Source of the DNA: Tellurirhabdus rosea
GTDB lineage: Bacteria; Bacteroidota; Bacteroidia; Cytophagales; Spirosomataceae
DNA length: 64,000 bases
Direction: 5' to 3'
Assembly: GCF_026278345.1 (NCBI RefSeq)
Contig: NZ_CP111085.1
Location: 3,055,501 to 3,119,500 of the forward strand
Each line of letters starts with the position of its first letter. Positions within the stretch are counted from its first letter, which is position 1. Of the stretch, positions 25,903 through 34,723 are shown piece after piece. The notes below the pieces were generated by a model, which had not been told where the DNA came from, ran no database searches, and saw only the letters and a list, made by a program, of their open reading frames with translations. Made by a program: the position numbers and the translations under genes.

Positions 25903-26352
25903 ATGGCTCTCAAACAACAAATTGACGCCGATATCAAGGAAGCCATGAAAGCGAAAGAAGCCGACCGCCTGCGGGCGCTCCGGGCGCTGAAATCGCTGAT
26001 CCTGCTGGAAGAAACCAAAGAAGGCGGCTCAGGCGAGCTGAAGCCGGAGGACGAAATCAAGCTGCTGACCAAAGCCGTCAAGCAGCGGAAAGATTCCGCC
26101 GAAATCTACCGGACGCAGGGCCGGGAAGACCTGCTGGCCGTCGAACAGGCCGAAATCGCGGTGATTGAAAATTACCTGCCCAAGCAACTGACCGAAGACG
26201 AACTGAAAGCCCGTTTACAGGACATCATCGCCCGCGTAGGTGCTTCCGCCCCCTCCGACATGGGTAAGGTGATGGGCGTGGCGACCAAAGAACTGGCCGG
26301 AGTTGCAGAAGGCAAAGCCGTTTCGGCCATGGTGAAGCAACTTTTACAATGA
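25903..26352 (+). CDS. yqeY: GatB/YqeY domain protein
   Basis: The 149-residue product starts MALKQQIDADIKEAMKAKEA, the typical YqeY start, so 25903 is preferred over an upstream ATG inside the flanking repeat. It shows the YqeY two-domain helical pattern (RLRALRALKSLILLEE, EIAVIENYLPKQLTEDELKA, SDMGKVMGVATKELAGVAEG). Such proteins are related to the tail domain of the GatB amidotransferase subunit, and their own role is not settled. Its TGA stop is the first word of the next inverted repeat. Confidence 0.92.
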   Translation: MALKQQIDADIKEAMKAKEADRLRALRALKSLILLEETKEGGSGELKPEDEIKLLTKAVKQRKDSAEIYRTQGREDLLAVEQAEIAVIENYLPKQLTEDELKARLQDIIARVGASAPSDMGKVMGVATKELAGVAEGKAVSAMVKQLLQ

Positions 26353-26443
26353 GCGATTGAGTGAATGAGTGATTGAGCGCTTTGGGATATAGTCAAGCGG
26401 CAGTTCGTCACTCAATCACTCAACCGCTCAATCACTCATTCGC
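26349..26443. repeat. Inverted repeat of GATTGAGTGAATGAG words (yqeY-cvpA gap)
   Basis: The left arm (26349-26380) is built from GAGTGAATGAGTGATTGAG words and the right arm (26409-26443) from the reverse complement CACTCAATCACTCAACCGC. The yqeY stop codon lies in the left arm. The right arm ends 4 nt before the TTG start of cvpA. Confidence 0.8.
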
Positions 26444-26446
26444 AAT

Positions 26447-27010
26447 TTGAAAACCCTCGATATTCTTATCCTCATTCCGTTGCTCTACGGAGCGTACAAC
26501 GGTTACCGCAAAGGCCTGCTGGTCGAGGTGGTGGCGGTGGTGGCGTTCGTGGCGGCGATGATTGTTGGTTTTAAATTTCTCAGTTTCGGCATTGAACTGC
26601 TGGCCCCGTACATCAGTCTGGAAATGGCCCGGCGATTGCTGCCGTGGCTGGGGTTCTCCGTTATTTTTTTTCCAACCGTTTTTCTGATCAACCAGCTCGG
26701 GTTTACGCTCCGCCGGATGCTTCGGATGACGCTGCTGGGGACGTTCGACAGTCTGGCCGGCGCCGCGGTCGGAATTTTTACGTGGGTCTTTGGAATTAGT
26801 GTGATATTCTGGTTGTTAAGCTGGATGGGAGTCCGAATGCCGCCCCGCCAGACGCAGGAAACGTTCCTGTATCCGATGGTGGTGCCGATTGCGCCCAAAG
26901 TGATGAATGCGGCCTCGACGTGGATGCCGATGGGCAACCGACTTCTGGCCCGTGGCAAGGAAGTTGCGTTAGGGGAAAAGAGGAAGAGTAAAGACAATGA
27001 CAGCGACTAA
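26447..27010 (+). CDS. CvpA family membrane protein (TTG start)
   Basis: The 187-residue product starts MKTLDILILIPLLYGAYNGYRKGLLVE, the CvpA N-terminus, from TTG 26447. Four membrane segments are visible, and the family's conserved GxxxG region is DSLAGAAVGIFTWVFGISV. CvpA proteins are inner-membrane proteins linked to colicin V production and envelope stress; the molecular role is unknown. Its last 14 nt overlap the start of rlmN, so the two are translationally coupled. Confidence 0.87.
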   Translation: MKTLDILILIPLLYGAYNGYRKGLLVEVVAVVAFVAAMIVGFKFLSFGIELLAPYISLEMARRLLPWLGFSVIFFPTVFLINQLGFTLRRMLRMTLLGTFDSLAGAAVGIFTWVFGISVIFWLLSWMGVRMPPRQTQETFLYPMVVPIAPKVMNAASTWMPMGNRLLARGKEVALGEKRKSKDNDSD

Positions 27011-28073
27011 GCAGGATATACGCAAATTCGACGCCGAACAACTGAAAACCTGGCTGACCCAGCATGGGGAACAGGGCTTCCGGGCGAAACAGATTCACGA
27101 GTGGCTCTGGAAACGGGCCGCCGGCTCCTTTGACGAAATGACCAACCTGTCGCAGAAAACGCGGCAGATGCTGGCCGAACACTTCGAGATCCGGCCGATG
27201 ACGGTCGCCGTATCGCAGCGCAGCGCCGACGGTACCATCAAATCGTCGTTTCGGCTGCACGACGGCAACCTGATCGAAGGCGTGCTCATTCCGGCTTTCA
27301 AGCCCAACGACCTGTCGGCCGGTACGGAGTCCGACGCCCGGATGACGGCCTGTGTGTCGTCGCAGGTGGGCTGCTCGCTGACCTGTAAGTTCTGCGCAAC
27401 GGGCTACATGGACCGCAAGCGGAATCTGGAAGCTTCTGAGATTTACGACCAGGTGGTGACCATCGACCGGCAGGCAAAAGAGGCCTACGGCACGGGACTG
27501 ACCAACATTGTTTACATGGGCATGGGCGAACCGCTGCTGAACTATGCCAACGTGATGGAGTCCGTCGAGCACATTACGTCGCCGAACGGGCTGGGCATGT
27601 CGGCTAAACGGATTACGGTATCAACGGCCGGTATTGCCAAAATGATCAAAAAACTGGGCGACGACAACGTGAAGTTCAATCTGGCCCTTTCGCTGCACGC
27701 CGCCAACGATGTGAAACGGAACCAGATCATGCCGATCAACGAAAGCAATTCACTGCCGGCCCTGGCCGACGCGCTGAATTATTTTTACCGGAAAACGGGC
27801 ACCCGCGTCACGTTCGAATACATCGTGTTTTATAACTTCAACGATTCGCTGCAGGACGCTAAAGAACTCTGGCAGTTTACCAAAAAGGTCCCGGCGAAAG
27901 TGAACATCATCGAATACAACCCCATTTCGGAAGCTTCTTTCAAAAATACCGACCCGCAAACGCTCGACAAGTTTGCCGGTTTTCTGGAAGACCGGGGCGT
28001 AACGGTCAACATTCGCCGAAGCAGGGGCAAGGACATTGACGCCGCCTGCGGGCAACTGGCGGGCAAACAGTAA
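26997..28073 (+). CDS. rlmN: 23S rRNA (adenine2503-C2)/tRNA methyltransferase
   Basis: RlmN is a radical-SAM enzyme that methylates A2503 of 23S rRNA and A37 of some tRNAs. In the 358-residue product the cluster motif is Cys126-x3-Cys130-x2-Cys133 (CSLTCKFCATG). The two mechanistic Cys residues are Cys119 (TACVSSQ) and Cys351 (AACGQLA). The nearby MGMGEPLLNY segment binds SAM. It overlaps cvpA and ends in a strong terminator. Confidence 0.96.
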   Translation: MTATKQDIRKFDAEQLKTWLTQHGEQGFRAKQIHEWLWKRAAGSFDEMTNLSQKTRQMLAEHFEIRPMTVAVSQRSADGTIKSSFRLHDGNLIEGVLIPAFKPNDLSAGTESDARMTACVSSQVGCSLTCKFCATGYMDRKRNLEASEIYDQVVTIDRQAKEAYGTGLTNIVYMGMGEPLLNYANVMESVEHITSPNGLGMSAKRITVSTAGIAKMIKKLGDDNVKFNLALSLHAANDVKRNQIMPINESNSLPALADALNYFYRKTGTRVTFEYIVFYNFNDSLQDAKELWQFTKKVPAKVNIIEYNPISEASFKNTDPQTLDKFAGFLEDRGVTVNIRRSRGKDIDAACGQLAGKQ

Positions 28074-28096
28074 GCGGACGAAAGTCCGCTTTTTTG
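28073..28096 (+). terminator. Intrinsic terminator after rlmN
   Basis: AGCGGAC (28073-28079) and GTCCGCT (28084-28090) with a GAAA loop, then six T residues. The stem begins at the rlmN stop codon. Confidence 0.9.
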
Positions 28097-28160
28097 TTGG
28101 TAATCAGGCATGAACAGATGAAGTCTGGTTTGCTTTCCACCAGTTTAACATTCCCTTAAT

Positions 28161-28189
28161 ATTGCCCTGAAAACTTTGCTGTATTTTTG
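28161..28189 (+). promoter_or_regulatory. Promoter of the Pit transporter gene
   Basis: TATTTTTG (28182-28189) is a full TAnnTTTG match. ATTG (28161-28164) is one mismatch from the -33 TTTG, with a 17-nt spacer. The expected start lies near 28196, about 53 nt before the gene. Confidence 0.6.
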
Positions 28190-28248
28190 TACAATACCAA
28201 TATGACCACCGCCTTAAAGGCTATTTATCACGAACTTACCTTTTATTC

Positions 28249-29664
28249 ATGTTCGGCTTAGAAACGGATATTTTCATCCTCCTCTCCCTTTGCTTATTCG
28301 CCGCCTGTGCTTTTGAGTTTGTCAATGGTTTTCACGATACAGCCAATGCCGTAGCTACGGTTATCTATACCAACTCCTTGAAACCCAACGTCGCCGTTGT
28401 CTGGTCGGGCATCTGCAACTTTGCCGGGGTACTGCTCGGCGGTATCGGGGTTGCGATGGGTATCGTAAACCTGCTGCCGGTCGAAATGCTGATCGACCAA
28501 AACGTCTACCACAGTATCGCCATGGTGCTGGCCCTGCTGCTGAGCGCCATCGCCTGGAACCTGGGAACCTGGTATTTTGGACTGCCCAGTTCGAGTTCGC
28601 ACACGCTGATCGGCTCTATTCTGGGTGTTGGACTGGCCTTTACGCTGATGCCGGAAAACAAGACCGGCGCTTCGGCCGTCAACTGGACCAAAGCCGCCGA
28701 AACCGGCCAGGCGCTGTTGTTTTCCCCGCTCTTCGGCTTCAGTATGGCCGTTGTGCTGATGTATGTGCTGAAGAAAACCGTCAAAAACGACGCGCTTTTC
28801 AAAGAACCCAAAAAGAATACGCCGCCGCCAACCTGGATTCGGGCGGTCCTCATCGCTACCTGTACCGGGGTTAGTTTCTTTCACGGCCAGAACGACGGCC
28901 AGAAAGGTGTTGGCCTGATTATGCTGATTCTGATTGGCATCACCCCGTCCTTTTTCGCCCTTAATACCGCAACAGACCCGACGGTGATCCGTCAGAACCT
29001 GCTGGCCATTGAGCCGGTGGTCTGCCGCATCGACTCGACGGGGCTTGGTTCGGAAGATGCCGGCCGGCTGCGGACCATCAAGATGGAAATCAACGACCTG
29101 CAGACGCTGCTGGCCCGTGCCTCCACCACGGAGGAAATCAGTGCCGAACACCGGATAGAAGTGCGTCGCGATGTGCTGCTGATCACCAATAACACCAAGA
29201 AGCTGATGTCCAGCGAGGACGTGAAAATCAGCGATGCCGACCGTAACATCCTGAAAAGCAATACGGACGAAAAGAATGGCCTGCGCCGCCTGACGGATTA
29301 CGCGCCGACCTGGGTTTTGCTGATGGTCGCGCTGTCGCTGGGTCTGGGTACGATGGTCGGCTGGAAGCGGATTGTGATTACGGTCGGGGAGAAGATTGGT
29401 AAGCAGCACCTTACTTACGCCCAGGGCGCTTCGGCCGAACTGGTAGCGGCGAGCACCATCGGGATGGCGTCGCTGCTGGCGGTGCCGGTTAGCACCACGC
29501 ACGTCCTGTCGTCGGGCATCGCCGGAAGTATGGTAGCCAGCAAAGGCATCAAAAACCTGCAGGGCGGCACCATCCGGAACATCGCCCTGGCCTGGCTGCT
29601 GACGCTGCCCGTCTCCATCCTGCTGTCCTTCACCCTATACATCTTCTTCCGCTGGATTTTATAA
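28249..29664 (+). CDS. Inorganic phosphate transporter, Pit family
   Basis: The 471-residue inner-membrane protein has the two family repeats: GFHDTANAVATVIYTNSLKP near the N-terminus and the second half with EKIGKQHLTYAQGASAELVA and STTHVLSSGIAGSMVASKG. About ten membrane segments surround a hydrophilic middle part (about 245-345) unlike the short loop of Escherichia coli PitA. Pit carriers import phosphate as a metal complex, driven by protons. It converges with the acyltransferase gene across a perfect 39-bp palindrome. Confidence 0.94.
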   Translation: MFGLETDIFILLSLCLFAACAFEFVNGFHDTANAVATVIYTNSLKPNVAVVWSGICNFAGVLLGGIGVAMGIVNLLPVEMLIDQNVYHSIAMVLALLLSAIAWNLGTWYFGLPSSSSHTLIGSILGVGLAFTLMPENKTGASAVNWTKAAETGQALLFSPLFGFSMAVVLMYVLKKTVKNDALFKEPKKNTPPPTWIRAVLIATCTGVSFFHGQNDGQKGVGLIMLILIGITPSFFALNTATDPTVIRQNLLAIEPVVCRIDSTGLGSEDAGRLRTIKMEINDLQTLLARASTTEEISAEHRIEVRRDVLLITNNTKKLMSSEDVKISDADRNILKSNTDEKNGLRRLTDYAPTWVLLMVALSLGLGTMVGWKRIVITVGEKIGKQHLTYAQGASAELVAASTIGMASLLAVPVSTTHVLSSGIAGSMVASKGIKNLQGGTIRNIALAWLLTLPVSILLSFTLYIFFRWIL

Positions 29665-29666
29665 TC

Positions 29667-29765
29667 AGTTAAGAATTAAGAGTTAAAAATTAAAAGTAGC
29701 TTCGCTTAATCAGGTATCCTGACCAGGCGAAGCTACTTTTAATTTTTAACTCTTAATTCTTAACT
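29667..29765. repeat. Perfect 39-bp inverted repeat with 21-nt loop (Pit-acyltransferase)
   Basis: Arms 29667-29705 and 29727-29765 are perfect reverse complements over 39 bp. The outer part has GTTAAGAATTAAGAGTTAA words, the inner part GCTTCGC/GCGAAGC. The loop has CAGGTATCCTG. The same loop occurs, inverted, in the 21202-21302 element. It separates two convergent genes and could act as a terminator for both. Confidence 0.95.
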
Positions 29766-29768
29766 CCC

Positions 29769-30584
29769 CTATTGCATCCAGGTCAGTTTCTCCTTAGGGA
29801 TGTTCTGTTCGATGGCGTCGCGGACTTTGTCTACCAGGGCGTCCACGTCTTCGTCGGGGCTGTATTCCATCGGCGGTTTGATGCGGATGGTCAGGGTCGT
29901 GTTGCGCTTTTTGAACCGCAGACCTTTCTTGTCAAAAGCCCGCCGAAAGCCGTTGATGACGATCGGCACCACAATCGGATTGCTTTCTTTGAGCAGATGC
30001 GCGGTTCCTTTCCTGACGGGCGCGTAGGGGCTCGTCGTGCCCTGCGGAAAGCTGACCACCCAGCCGTGTTCGAGCGCCTTGCCGATTTTATCGCTCGCCG
30101 AACGGTCGACCTCCCTTTTTACATCCTGTCCTTTGGCCCGCCACGAACGCTCGATCTGAATGGCCCCGCCCAGCGAGAAAAGCCGGGGAACGATGCCGCC
30201 TTTCATGGTTTCGCTGGCGGCTACGTAATAATTGCGGGCGCGGGGCGCCAGCAGGTAAAAAGGCGGAAAAATAGTGTTGCGGTAGTTCCACTTGGCGGCG
30301 CAGAAGATGTGATAAAACGCGATAACGTCCGCAAAGTAAGTCTGGTGGTTCGACAGGAAGATGACGTTGTTGATGGGCAGGTCCTTCAGGTGCTCCATGC
30401 CCTCAATTTTGATGCGGTTGTAGAGCGTGTAGCGAAAATAGGTAAACCAGCCAATCAGAGAAATCAGAATCCGTTTGATCAACAGCATGTTGCCAAACGG
30501 GTCTTTCTCAAAGAGGCCCAAAAAATCCAGCGAAGCCAGCGGCCCCGGAAGATAGCTGTATCGACTCGGTTCTTTTTCTCTCAT
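29769..30584 (-). CDS. 1-acyl-glycerol-3-phosphate acyltransferase family protein
   Basis: The 271-residue membrane-bound enzyme transfers an acyl chain to lysophosphatidate or a similar lipid. Motif 1 is SNHQTYFAD with His80 and Asp86, that is H-x5-D instead of the usual H-x4-D. Motif 3 is FPQGTTSP (usually FPEGTRS), and motif 4 is NPIVVPIVINGF. A membrane segment lies near 38-58. The substrate cannot be told from the sequence. No operon partner lies close by. Confidence 0.83.
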   Translation of the reverse strand: MREKEPSRYSYLPGPLASLDFLGLFEKDPFGNMLLIKRILISLIGWFTYFRYTLYNRIKIEGMEHLKDLPINNVIFLSNHQTYFADVIAFYHIFCAAKWNYRNTIFPPFYLLAPRARNYYVAASETMKGGIVPRLFSLGGAIQIERSWRAKGQDVKREVDRSASDKIGKALEHGWVVSFPQGTTSPYAPVRKGTAHLLKESNPIVVPIVINGFRRAFDKKGLRFKKRNTTLTIRIKPPMEYSPDEDVDALVDKVRDAIEQNIPKEKLTWMQ

Positions 30585-30675
30585 CTCATTCTAAAGACCA
30601 ACTAAGCGTAACAGGTAAAGCTAATAAATCAATACAATGTTTTCAATAAAAAATTATATTAGAGTTCAGGGATAA

Positions 30676-30714
30676 CAAAGAAAAAGCCTGTAGAGGCTAC
30701 TTCCAACTACAGGC
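30676..30714 (-). terminator. Terminator of the DUF3050 gene
   Basis: On the minus strand the stem GCCTGTAG/CTACAGGC (30714-30707 and 30693-30686) is followed by a run of TTTTTC. It lies 24 nt past the DUF3050 stop. Confidence 0.8.
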
Positions 30715-30738
30715 GTACAAAATAATCGGCTTAAACCA

Positions 30739-31533
30739 TCAGGCAACAGAAGAAGTCAGTTCCCGCATGCTTTTGAGTGTATCGTTCCACAGGGCCAGTC
30801 GGCTTTCCAGGGCCCGAACGACGGCTTCTTCGGCTTCCTGCCACTTCCGGTCATCATTACCGCAAAGCTCGGCGGTCATTTCTTTCGCGAGATGCGAATG
30901 GTGATCCCCATCCACTTCAATATGCCGTTCCAGGTAGTAGGTAAACAGCTGCAGCGCCTCGGGATGCGTGGTTTTCAAGCCGTTAACGATGGAATAAAAC
31001 ATATCCGGAATCAGGTCTTCGCGGCCAAACGTAAAGACCGCGGCCAACTGGTGCACTTCGCCGTGGCGAATCAGGTCGAAGGTAAAACCGGAGAAGGCAC
31101 GGGCACCCGCCGGTACGCCTTCGTGATTTAGGGCGGTCTCAACGGTCCCGCCCTGCTGCAACCGTTCCAGCAGAGCTTTGATGGCCGACGTATCCGCCCC
31201 GGCCTGCTGCATGGCGTTCAGGTACAATTCGAAATGGCTCAACCGCTGCCCGTCGGGGTCTACGTCGCTTTCTTCCCCGACCACAATTTCGTTGATCAGG
31301 TAGCGGGTGTTGGCCGAACCGACCGGCACCCAGGGCACCTCCACGCAGGTCAGGCGGCGTTGCAGGGCTTTCAGCAGCGACATAAAATCCCAGACTGCCC
31401 AGACGTGTGACTTCATGAAGGTTTGTACGTCTTCCAATGTACCAATGGCTCCGTAAAGCGGGTGGGCAACCAATTGCTCGCGAATCGGCTGAATCCGGCC
31501 TATAAGGCCTTCAATCCGTTCATTTGGCATCAT
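30739..31533 (-). CDS. DUF3050 protein
   Basis: The 264-residue product matches the DUF3050 pattern: HPLYGAIGTLEDVQTFMKSH near the start and FTYYLERHIEVDGDHHSHLA near the end. Members are thought to share a haem-oxygenase-like helical fold with metal-binding His residues, visible here as DGDHHSHL. No activity is known to me. The leader has a 7-bp stem CTAACGC/GCGTTAG (31568-31590), which may be regulatory. It is divergent from the outer-membrane barrel gene. Confidence 0.85.
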   Translation of the reverse strand: MMPNERIEGLIGRIQPIREQLVAHPLYGAIGTLEDVQTFMKSHVWAVWDFMSLLKALQRRLTCVEVPWVPVGSANTRYLINEIVVGEESDVDPDGQRLSHFELYLNAMQQAGADTSAIKALLERLQQGGTVETALNHEGVPAGARAFSGFTFDLIRHGEVHQLAAVFTFGREDLIPDMFYSIVNGLKTTHPEALQLFTYYLERHIEVDGDHHSHLAKEMTAELCGNDDRKWQEAEEAVVRALESRLALWNDTLKSMRELTSSVA

Positions 31534-31567
31534 TATATTTTTTTTTGTGGGTAATTAATCCTTCACG

Positions 31568-31590
31568 CTAACGCCCTGTCAAAGCGTTAG
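31568..31590. promoter_or_regulatory. Inverted repeat in the DUF3050-barrel divergent gap
   Basis: CTAACGC (31568-31574) and GCGTTAG (31584-31590) with a 9-nt loop. A second palindrome GGTAAA-C-TTTACC (31628-31640) lies 38 nt further on. Either could be an operator for one or both divergent genes. The sequence alone does not decide. Confidence 0.4.
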
Positions 31591-31677
31591 GTTGCAACAA
31601 AAAAGAAAATTGACCGCTTTTGCCTATGGTAAACTTTACCTGCCCATTTTTTACAAGACCCATATTTTAACAACATC

Positions 31678-32370
31678 ATGAAACGATTTACACTGGCAGG
31701 CATCGCCGCAATGGCACTTTTAATGGTTCAGACCGCAACCGCGCAGGTACAGGTGGGTATCCGGGTGGGTGCCAACTGGGGCGCTGTTTCCAAACCTGAT
31801 TTTGCCGATAATTTCTCGCCTACCTTCCGGCTGTCGCCGGGACCTACCGGGGCGATTTTCCTTGAAGCACCCATCAGCGACCGCGTAGCGTTCCGGGCCG
31901 AGGCGCAATACATCCAGAAGGGCTTTGTGATTAATGAAGACCTTAATTTTAACATCGGGAATATCCCCATTCCCTTCGGCGCTCGGGTTTCGTACCAGAC
32001 GCATTATGTCGAAGTGCCGCTGCTGCTGAAAGTGAACCTGAACGAAGGACCCGTGCAGGCGTATGTGCTGGCCGGCGGGGCGGCGGGTTATGCCGTCGAT
32101 GGTCGGATCCGGACCCGTGCCAGCGGCCTCTTCCGGACCCAGAACGTCGATATTCCGCTTAATACCAGCAGCGGTCTCTTCAACCAGTGGGATTTCAGCG
32201 CCATCGGCGGTCTGGGTGTCAGTGGTGAAGTAGGAGCCGGACGGTTGTTCCTCGAAGCCCGTTACCAGCACGGTTTCTCCCGGAATTATGACCTGCCCGT
32301 GGTGCAGATGCCCATTCGCAACCGCGGCGTGAACGTGTCCGTTGGCTATTCGTTCCCGCTCAGCCGCTGA
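31678..32370 (+). CDS. Outer-membrane beta-barrel protein
   Basis: The 230-residue product has a signal peptide (MKRFTLAGIAAMALLMVQTATAQ, shortened here) and then alternating hydrophobic/polar strands. It begins VQVGIRVGANWGAVSK and ends NVSVGYSFPLSR, whose last aromatic residue is typical for barrel insertion. It fits the PorT/OmpW-like small barrels of this phylum. The ligand is unknown. A terminator follows. Confidence 0.82.
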   Translation: MKRFTLAGIAAMALLMVQTATAQVQVGIRVGANWGAVSKPDFADNFSPTFRLSPGPTGAIFLEAPISDRVAFRAEAQYIQKGFVINEDLNFNIGNIPIPFGARVSYQTHYVEVPLLLKVNLNEGPVQAYVLAGGAAGYAVDGRIRTRASGLFRTQNVDIPLNTSSGLFNQWDFSAIGGLGVSGEVGAGRLFLEARYQHGFSRNYDLPVVQMPIRNRGVNVSVGYSFPLSR

Positions 32371-32431
32371 GAAGATAGTAGTTTGTGTGTTTAAGGGTTA
32401 AGGCGGTTTTAAACCGTTGGAGTTGAAACTG

Positions 32432-32462
32432 AAAAGTCCGGACCATTGGCCCGGACTTTTTT
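32432..32462. terminator. Bidirectional terminator between the barrel gene and dsbD
   Basis: AAAAGTCCGG (32432-32441) and CCGGACTTTT (32451-32460) form a 10-bp stem with a 9-nt loop and T-runs on both strands, between convergent genes. Confidence 0.9.
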
Positions 32463-32497
32463 AATTTCAGCCGTGTGTAATTTTTAAAATCTACGGC

Positions 32498-34609
32498 TTA
32501 GCGGGCTACCAGCGTTTCGGTGGAGGAGAACGCCTGTTTACCGCTGTCGAGGAAATTCACAAAATTGTTTATGTCCAGGTCGTAGTTTTTCGGCTGAACG
32601 AGCAGTTTGCCGTCCGCGTCCACGATGCAGTAATGCGGCTGGGCATTGTTGTTATACTTCGTAATCTGCAAATCCGCGTTCTGGGCACCGATGGTCGTTT
32701 TCTGCTTGCCGTCATAGGCTGACTTGTACCAATCGCTTTCCGGAAGTTCGGTCTTGTCGTCCACGTACAGCGCCACAACGACAAAATCGTTGTGCAGCCG
32801 GTTTAGCACCGGCTGTTCGGCCCAGACGCGGGCTTCCATCTCCCGACAGTTGACGCAGCCATGACCCGTAAAATCAATGAAAACCGGCTTGTTCACCTTT
32901 TTGGCATAAGCCAGCGCCTGCTTATAATCGTAGAAAGCTTCGATCCCATGCGGTGTCTTGTCCCGGAACAATTCCGCAAATTTCGGTACTTCTTGCAGGC
33001 TCGACGGGCCTGAGCCTACGCCGGAATTGGCCGCAAAGGCAAACGCCTGCCTTGATTGCGGCGGCAGATAACCCGCCAGTGCTTTCAGCGGAGCCCCAAA
33101 CAAACCCGGAATCATGTACACCACAAACGAGAAGGTAGCAATGGCCAGCAGGAGCCGCGGAATGCTGATGGTCTTCACCTCACTGTCGTGCGGCAGACGG
33201 ATTTTGCCGAGCAGATAAAACCCGATCAGCGAGAAAAGAACGATCCAGAAAGCCAGGAACACCTCGCGGTCGAGCAGGTTCCAGTGATACACCTGGTCGG
33301 CGATGCTCAGGAACTTGAGCGCCAGGGCCAGTTCCAGAAAGCCGAGGACCACTTTCACCGAATTCAGCCAGCCGCCGGATTTCGGCAGACTTTTCAGCCA
33401 TTGCGGAAAGGCCGCAAACAGCGTAAACGGAATGGCAAAGGCCGACGAGAACGCCGCCATGCCGACAATCGGCTTCACGACTTCGCCGCCTGCGGAGGCC
33501 ACCAGCAGGCTGCCGACAATCGGGCCCGTGCACGAAAACGAAACCAGCACCAGCGTAAAGGCCATGAACAGAATGCCAACTACACCGCCCCGTTCGGACT
33601 GGGCATCGGCCTTGTTGACCAGCGAACTGGGCAGGACGATTTCAAACAGTCCGAGAAACGACAGGCCAAACACGAAGAAAATAGCGAAAAACAACAGATT
33701 GGGCAGCCAGTGCGTGCTGACGAAGTTGGCAAAAGCAGGTCCGTTGATCCGCGAAACCAGCGTGCCGATCAGCACATAAATGCCAATAATGGAAACGCCG
33801 TACAGCAATGCCTTGGCAAAGCCGTGGTCCTGCTTCGTAAAATAACTCACCGTCATCGGAATGATCGGGAAGACGCAGGGCGTCAGCAGGGCGAGCAGAC
33901 CGGACAAAAAGGCGGCAATGGCAAAACCCAGCAGGGATTCGGTGGGCTGGGCTTCCGGCGACGCGATCACTTCCGGAGCGTTTTCGGCGGTAGCGACGGC
34001 CGAATCCGGGTTGGAGGCGGGCGCTTCGGCGACTTCCACGTTGCCGGAATCGGTCGGGGAGGCGGAGGCTGCCAGGGGAGCCGCAGCCGAAGCGGAGACG
34101 GCCGAAGTCGAAGCCGCGGCGGTGGCACCGGCTTCCACCTTGATGTTATCGATGCGGAAATCGCTGGTTCCCTGAACACAGAGACCGTTTTTCTCGGAGC
34201 AGGTTTGGTAATCTACCGTGCCTTCCAGCACCGGGGCGGATTTTAAAACCTTGATTTTCTGAATAAAAATGCCTTCCCGGGTGAAATAGCGAATGTTTCC
34301 GCCCCAGACCTCTTCGTATTTTTCTTTGGGATTGACCGAGACCAGCTTGCCGACCAGTTGGTAGGTGTCGTTCGGTTTCAGCGTAATCGTCGTGAGCGTA
34401 GGCCCGAGATTGGGGTCCATGTCGCTGGAATACAGGTACCATTCGGGATCTATGGTCGCCTTGAGCCGGATATCCAGAACGTCACCCACCCGGGCCGTCG
34501 TTTGGGAAGGCTCAATCTGCCAGGTGGCGTGATTCTGAAATTGGGCGCTGGCTGTCAGCGACGTAACAAGCGCAGCAAAGAGAAGGAAAATTAGTTTAAC
34601 GCGTTTCAT
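32498..34609 (-). CDS. dsbD: Thiol:disulfide interchange protein DsbD
   Basis: DsbD moves electrons from cytoplasmic thioredoxin through the membrane to periplasmic reductases. In the 703-residue protein I see a signal peptide (1-22), an N-terminal periplasmic domain with Cys residues (YQTCSEKNGLC), a Ser/Ala-rich linker (about 155-225), and a membrane core with LTPCVFPIIPM and VSFSCTGPIVGSL. The C-terminal thioredoxin domain has GCVNCR at about 584-589. All three Cys pairs are present. No partner gene is adjacent. Confidence 0.94.
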   Translation of the reverse strand: MKRVKLIFLLFAALVTSLTASAQFQNHATWQIEPSQTTARVGDVLDIRLKATIDPEWYLYSSDMDPNLGPTLTTITLKPNDTYQLVGKLVSVNPKEKYEEVWGGNIRYFTREGIFIQKIKVLKSAPVLEGTVDYQTCSEKNGLCVQGTSDFRIDNIKVEAGATAAASTSAVSASAAAPLAASASPTDSGNVEVAEAPASNPDSAVATAENAPEVIASPEAQPTESLLGFAIAAFLSGLLALLTPCVFPIIPMTVSYFTKQDHGFAKALLYGVSIIGIYVLIGTLVSRINGPAFANFVSTHWLPNLLFFAIFFVFGLSFLGLFEIVLPSSLVNKADAQSERGGVVGILFMAFTLVLVSFSCTGPIVGSLLVASAGGEVVKPIVGMAAFSSAFAIPFTLFAAFPQWLKSLPKSGGWLNSVKVVLGFLELALALKFLSIADQVYHWNLLDREVFLAFWIVLFSLIGFYLLGKIRLPHDSEVKTISIPRLLLAIATFSFVVYMIPGLFGAPLKALAGYLPPQSRQAFAFAANSGVGSGPSSLQEVPKFAELFRDKTPHGIEAFYDYKQALAYAKKVNKPVFIDFTGHGCVNCREMEARVWAEQPVLNRLHNDFVVVALYVDDKTELPESDWYKSAYDGKQKTTIGAQNADLQITKYNNNAQPHYCIVDADGKLLVQPKNYDLDINNFVNFLDSGKQAFSSTETLVAR

Positions 34610-34681
34610 AAGAACAAGACCGCACGGTGCCTGAAGCTACAACACCATTTTCACAAAAATATTTCCAAAAGTCGCGGTTTA

Positions 34682-34707
34682 ACAAAAAAGCCCTTCGTTG
34701 GAGGGCT
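34682..34707 (-). terminator. Terminator of the PhyH gene
   Basis: On the minus strand, AGCCCT-CCAACGA-AGGGCT is followed by TTTTTTG. It lies past the flanking palindrome at 34744-34810 and about 100 nt from the PhyH stop. Confidence 0.75.
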
Positions 34708-34723
34708 GGAGGGGAGAAAATAA

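Noticed and set aside
33056-34246. 396-residue plus-strand frame over dsbD
   Set aside because: Composition is Gln/Arg/His-rich and has no domain; dsbD is complete on the other strand.
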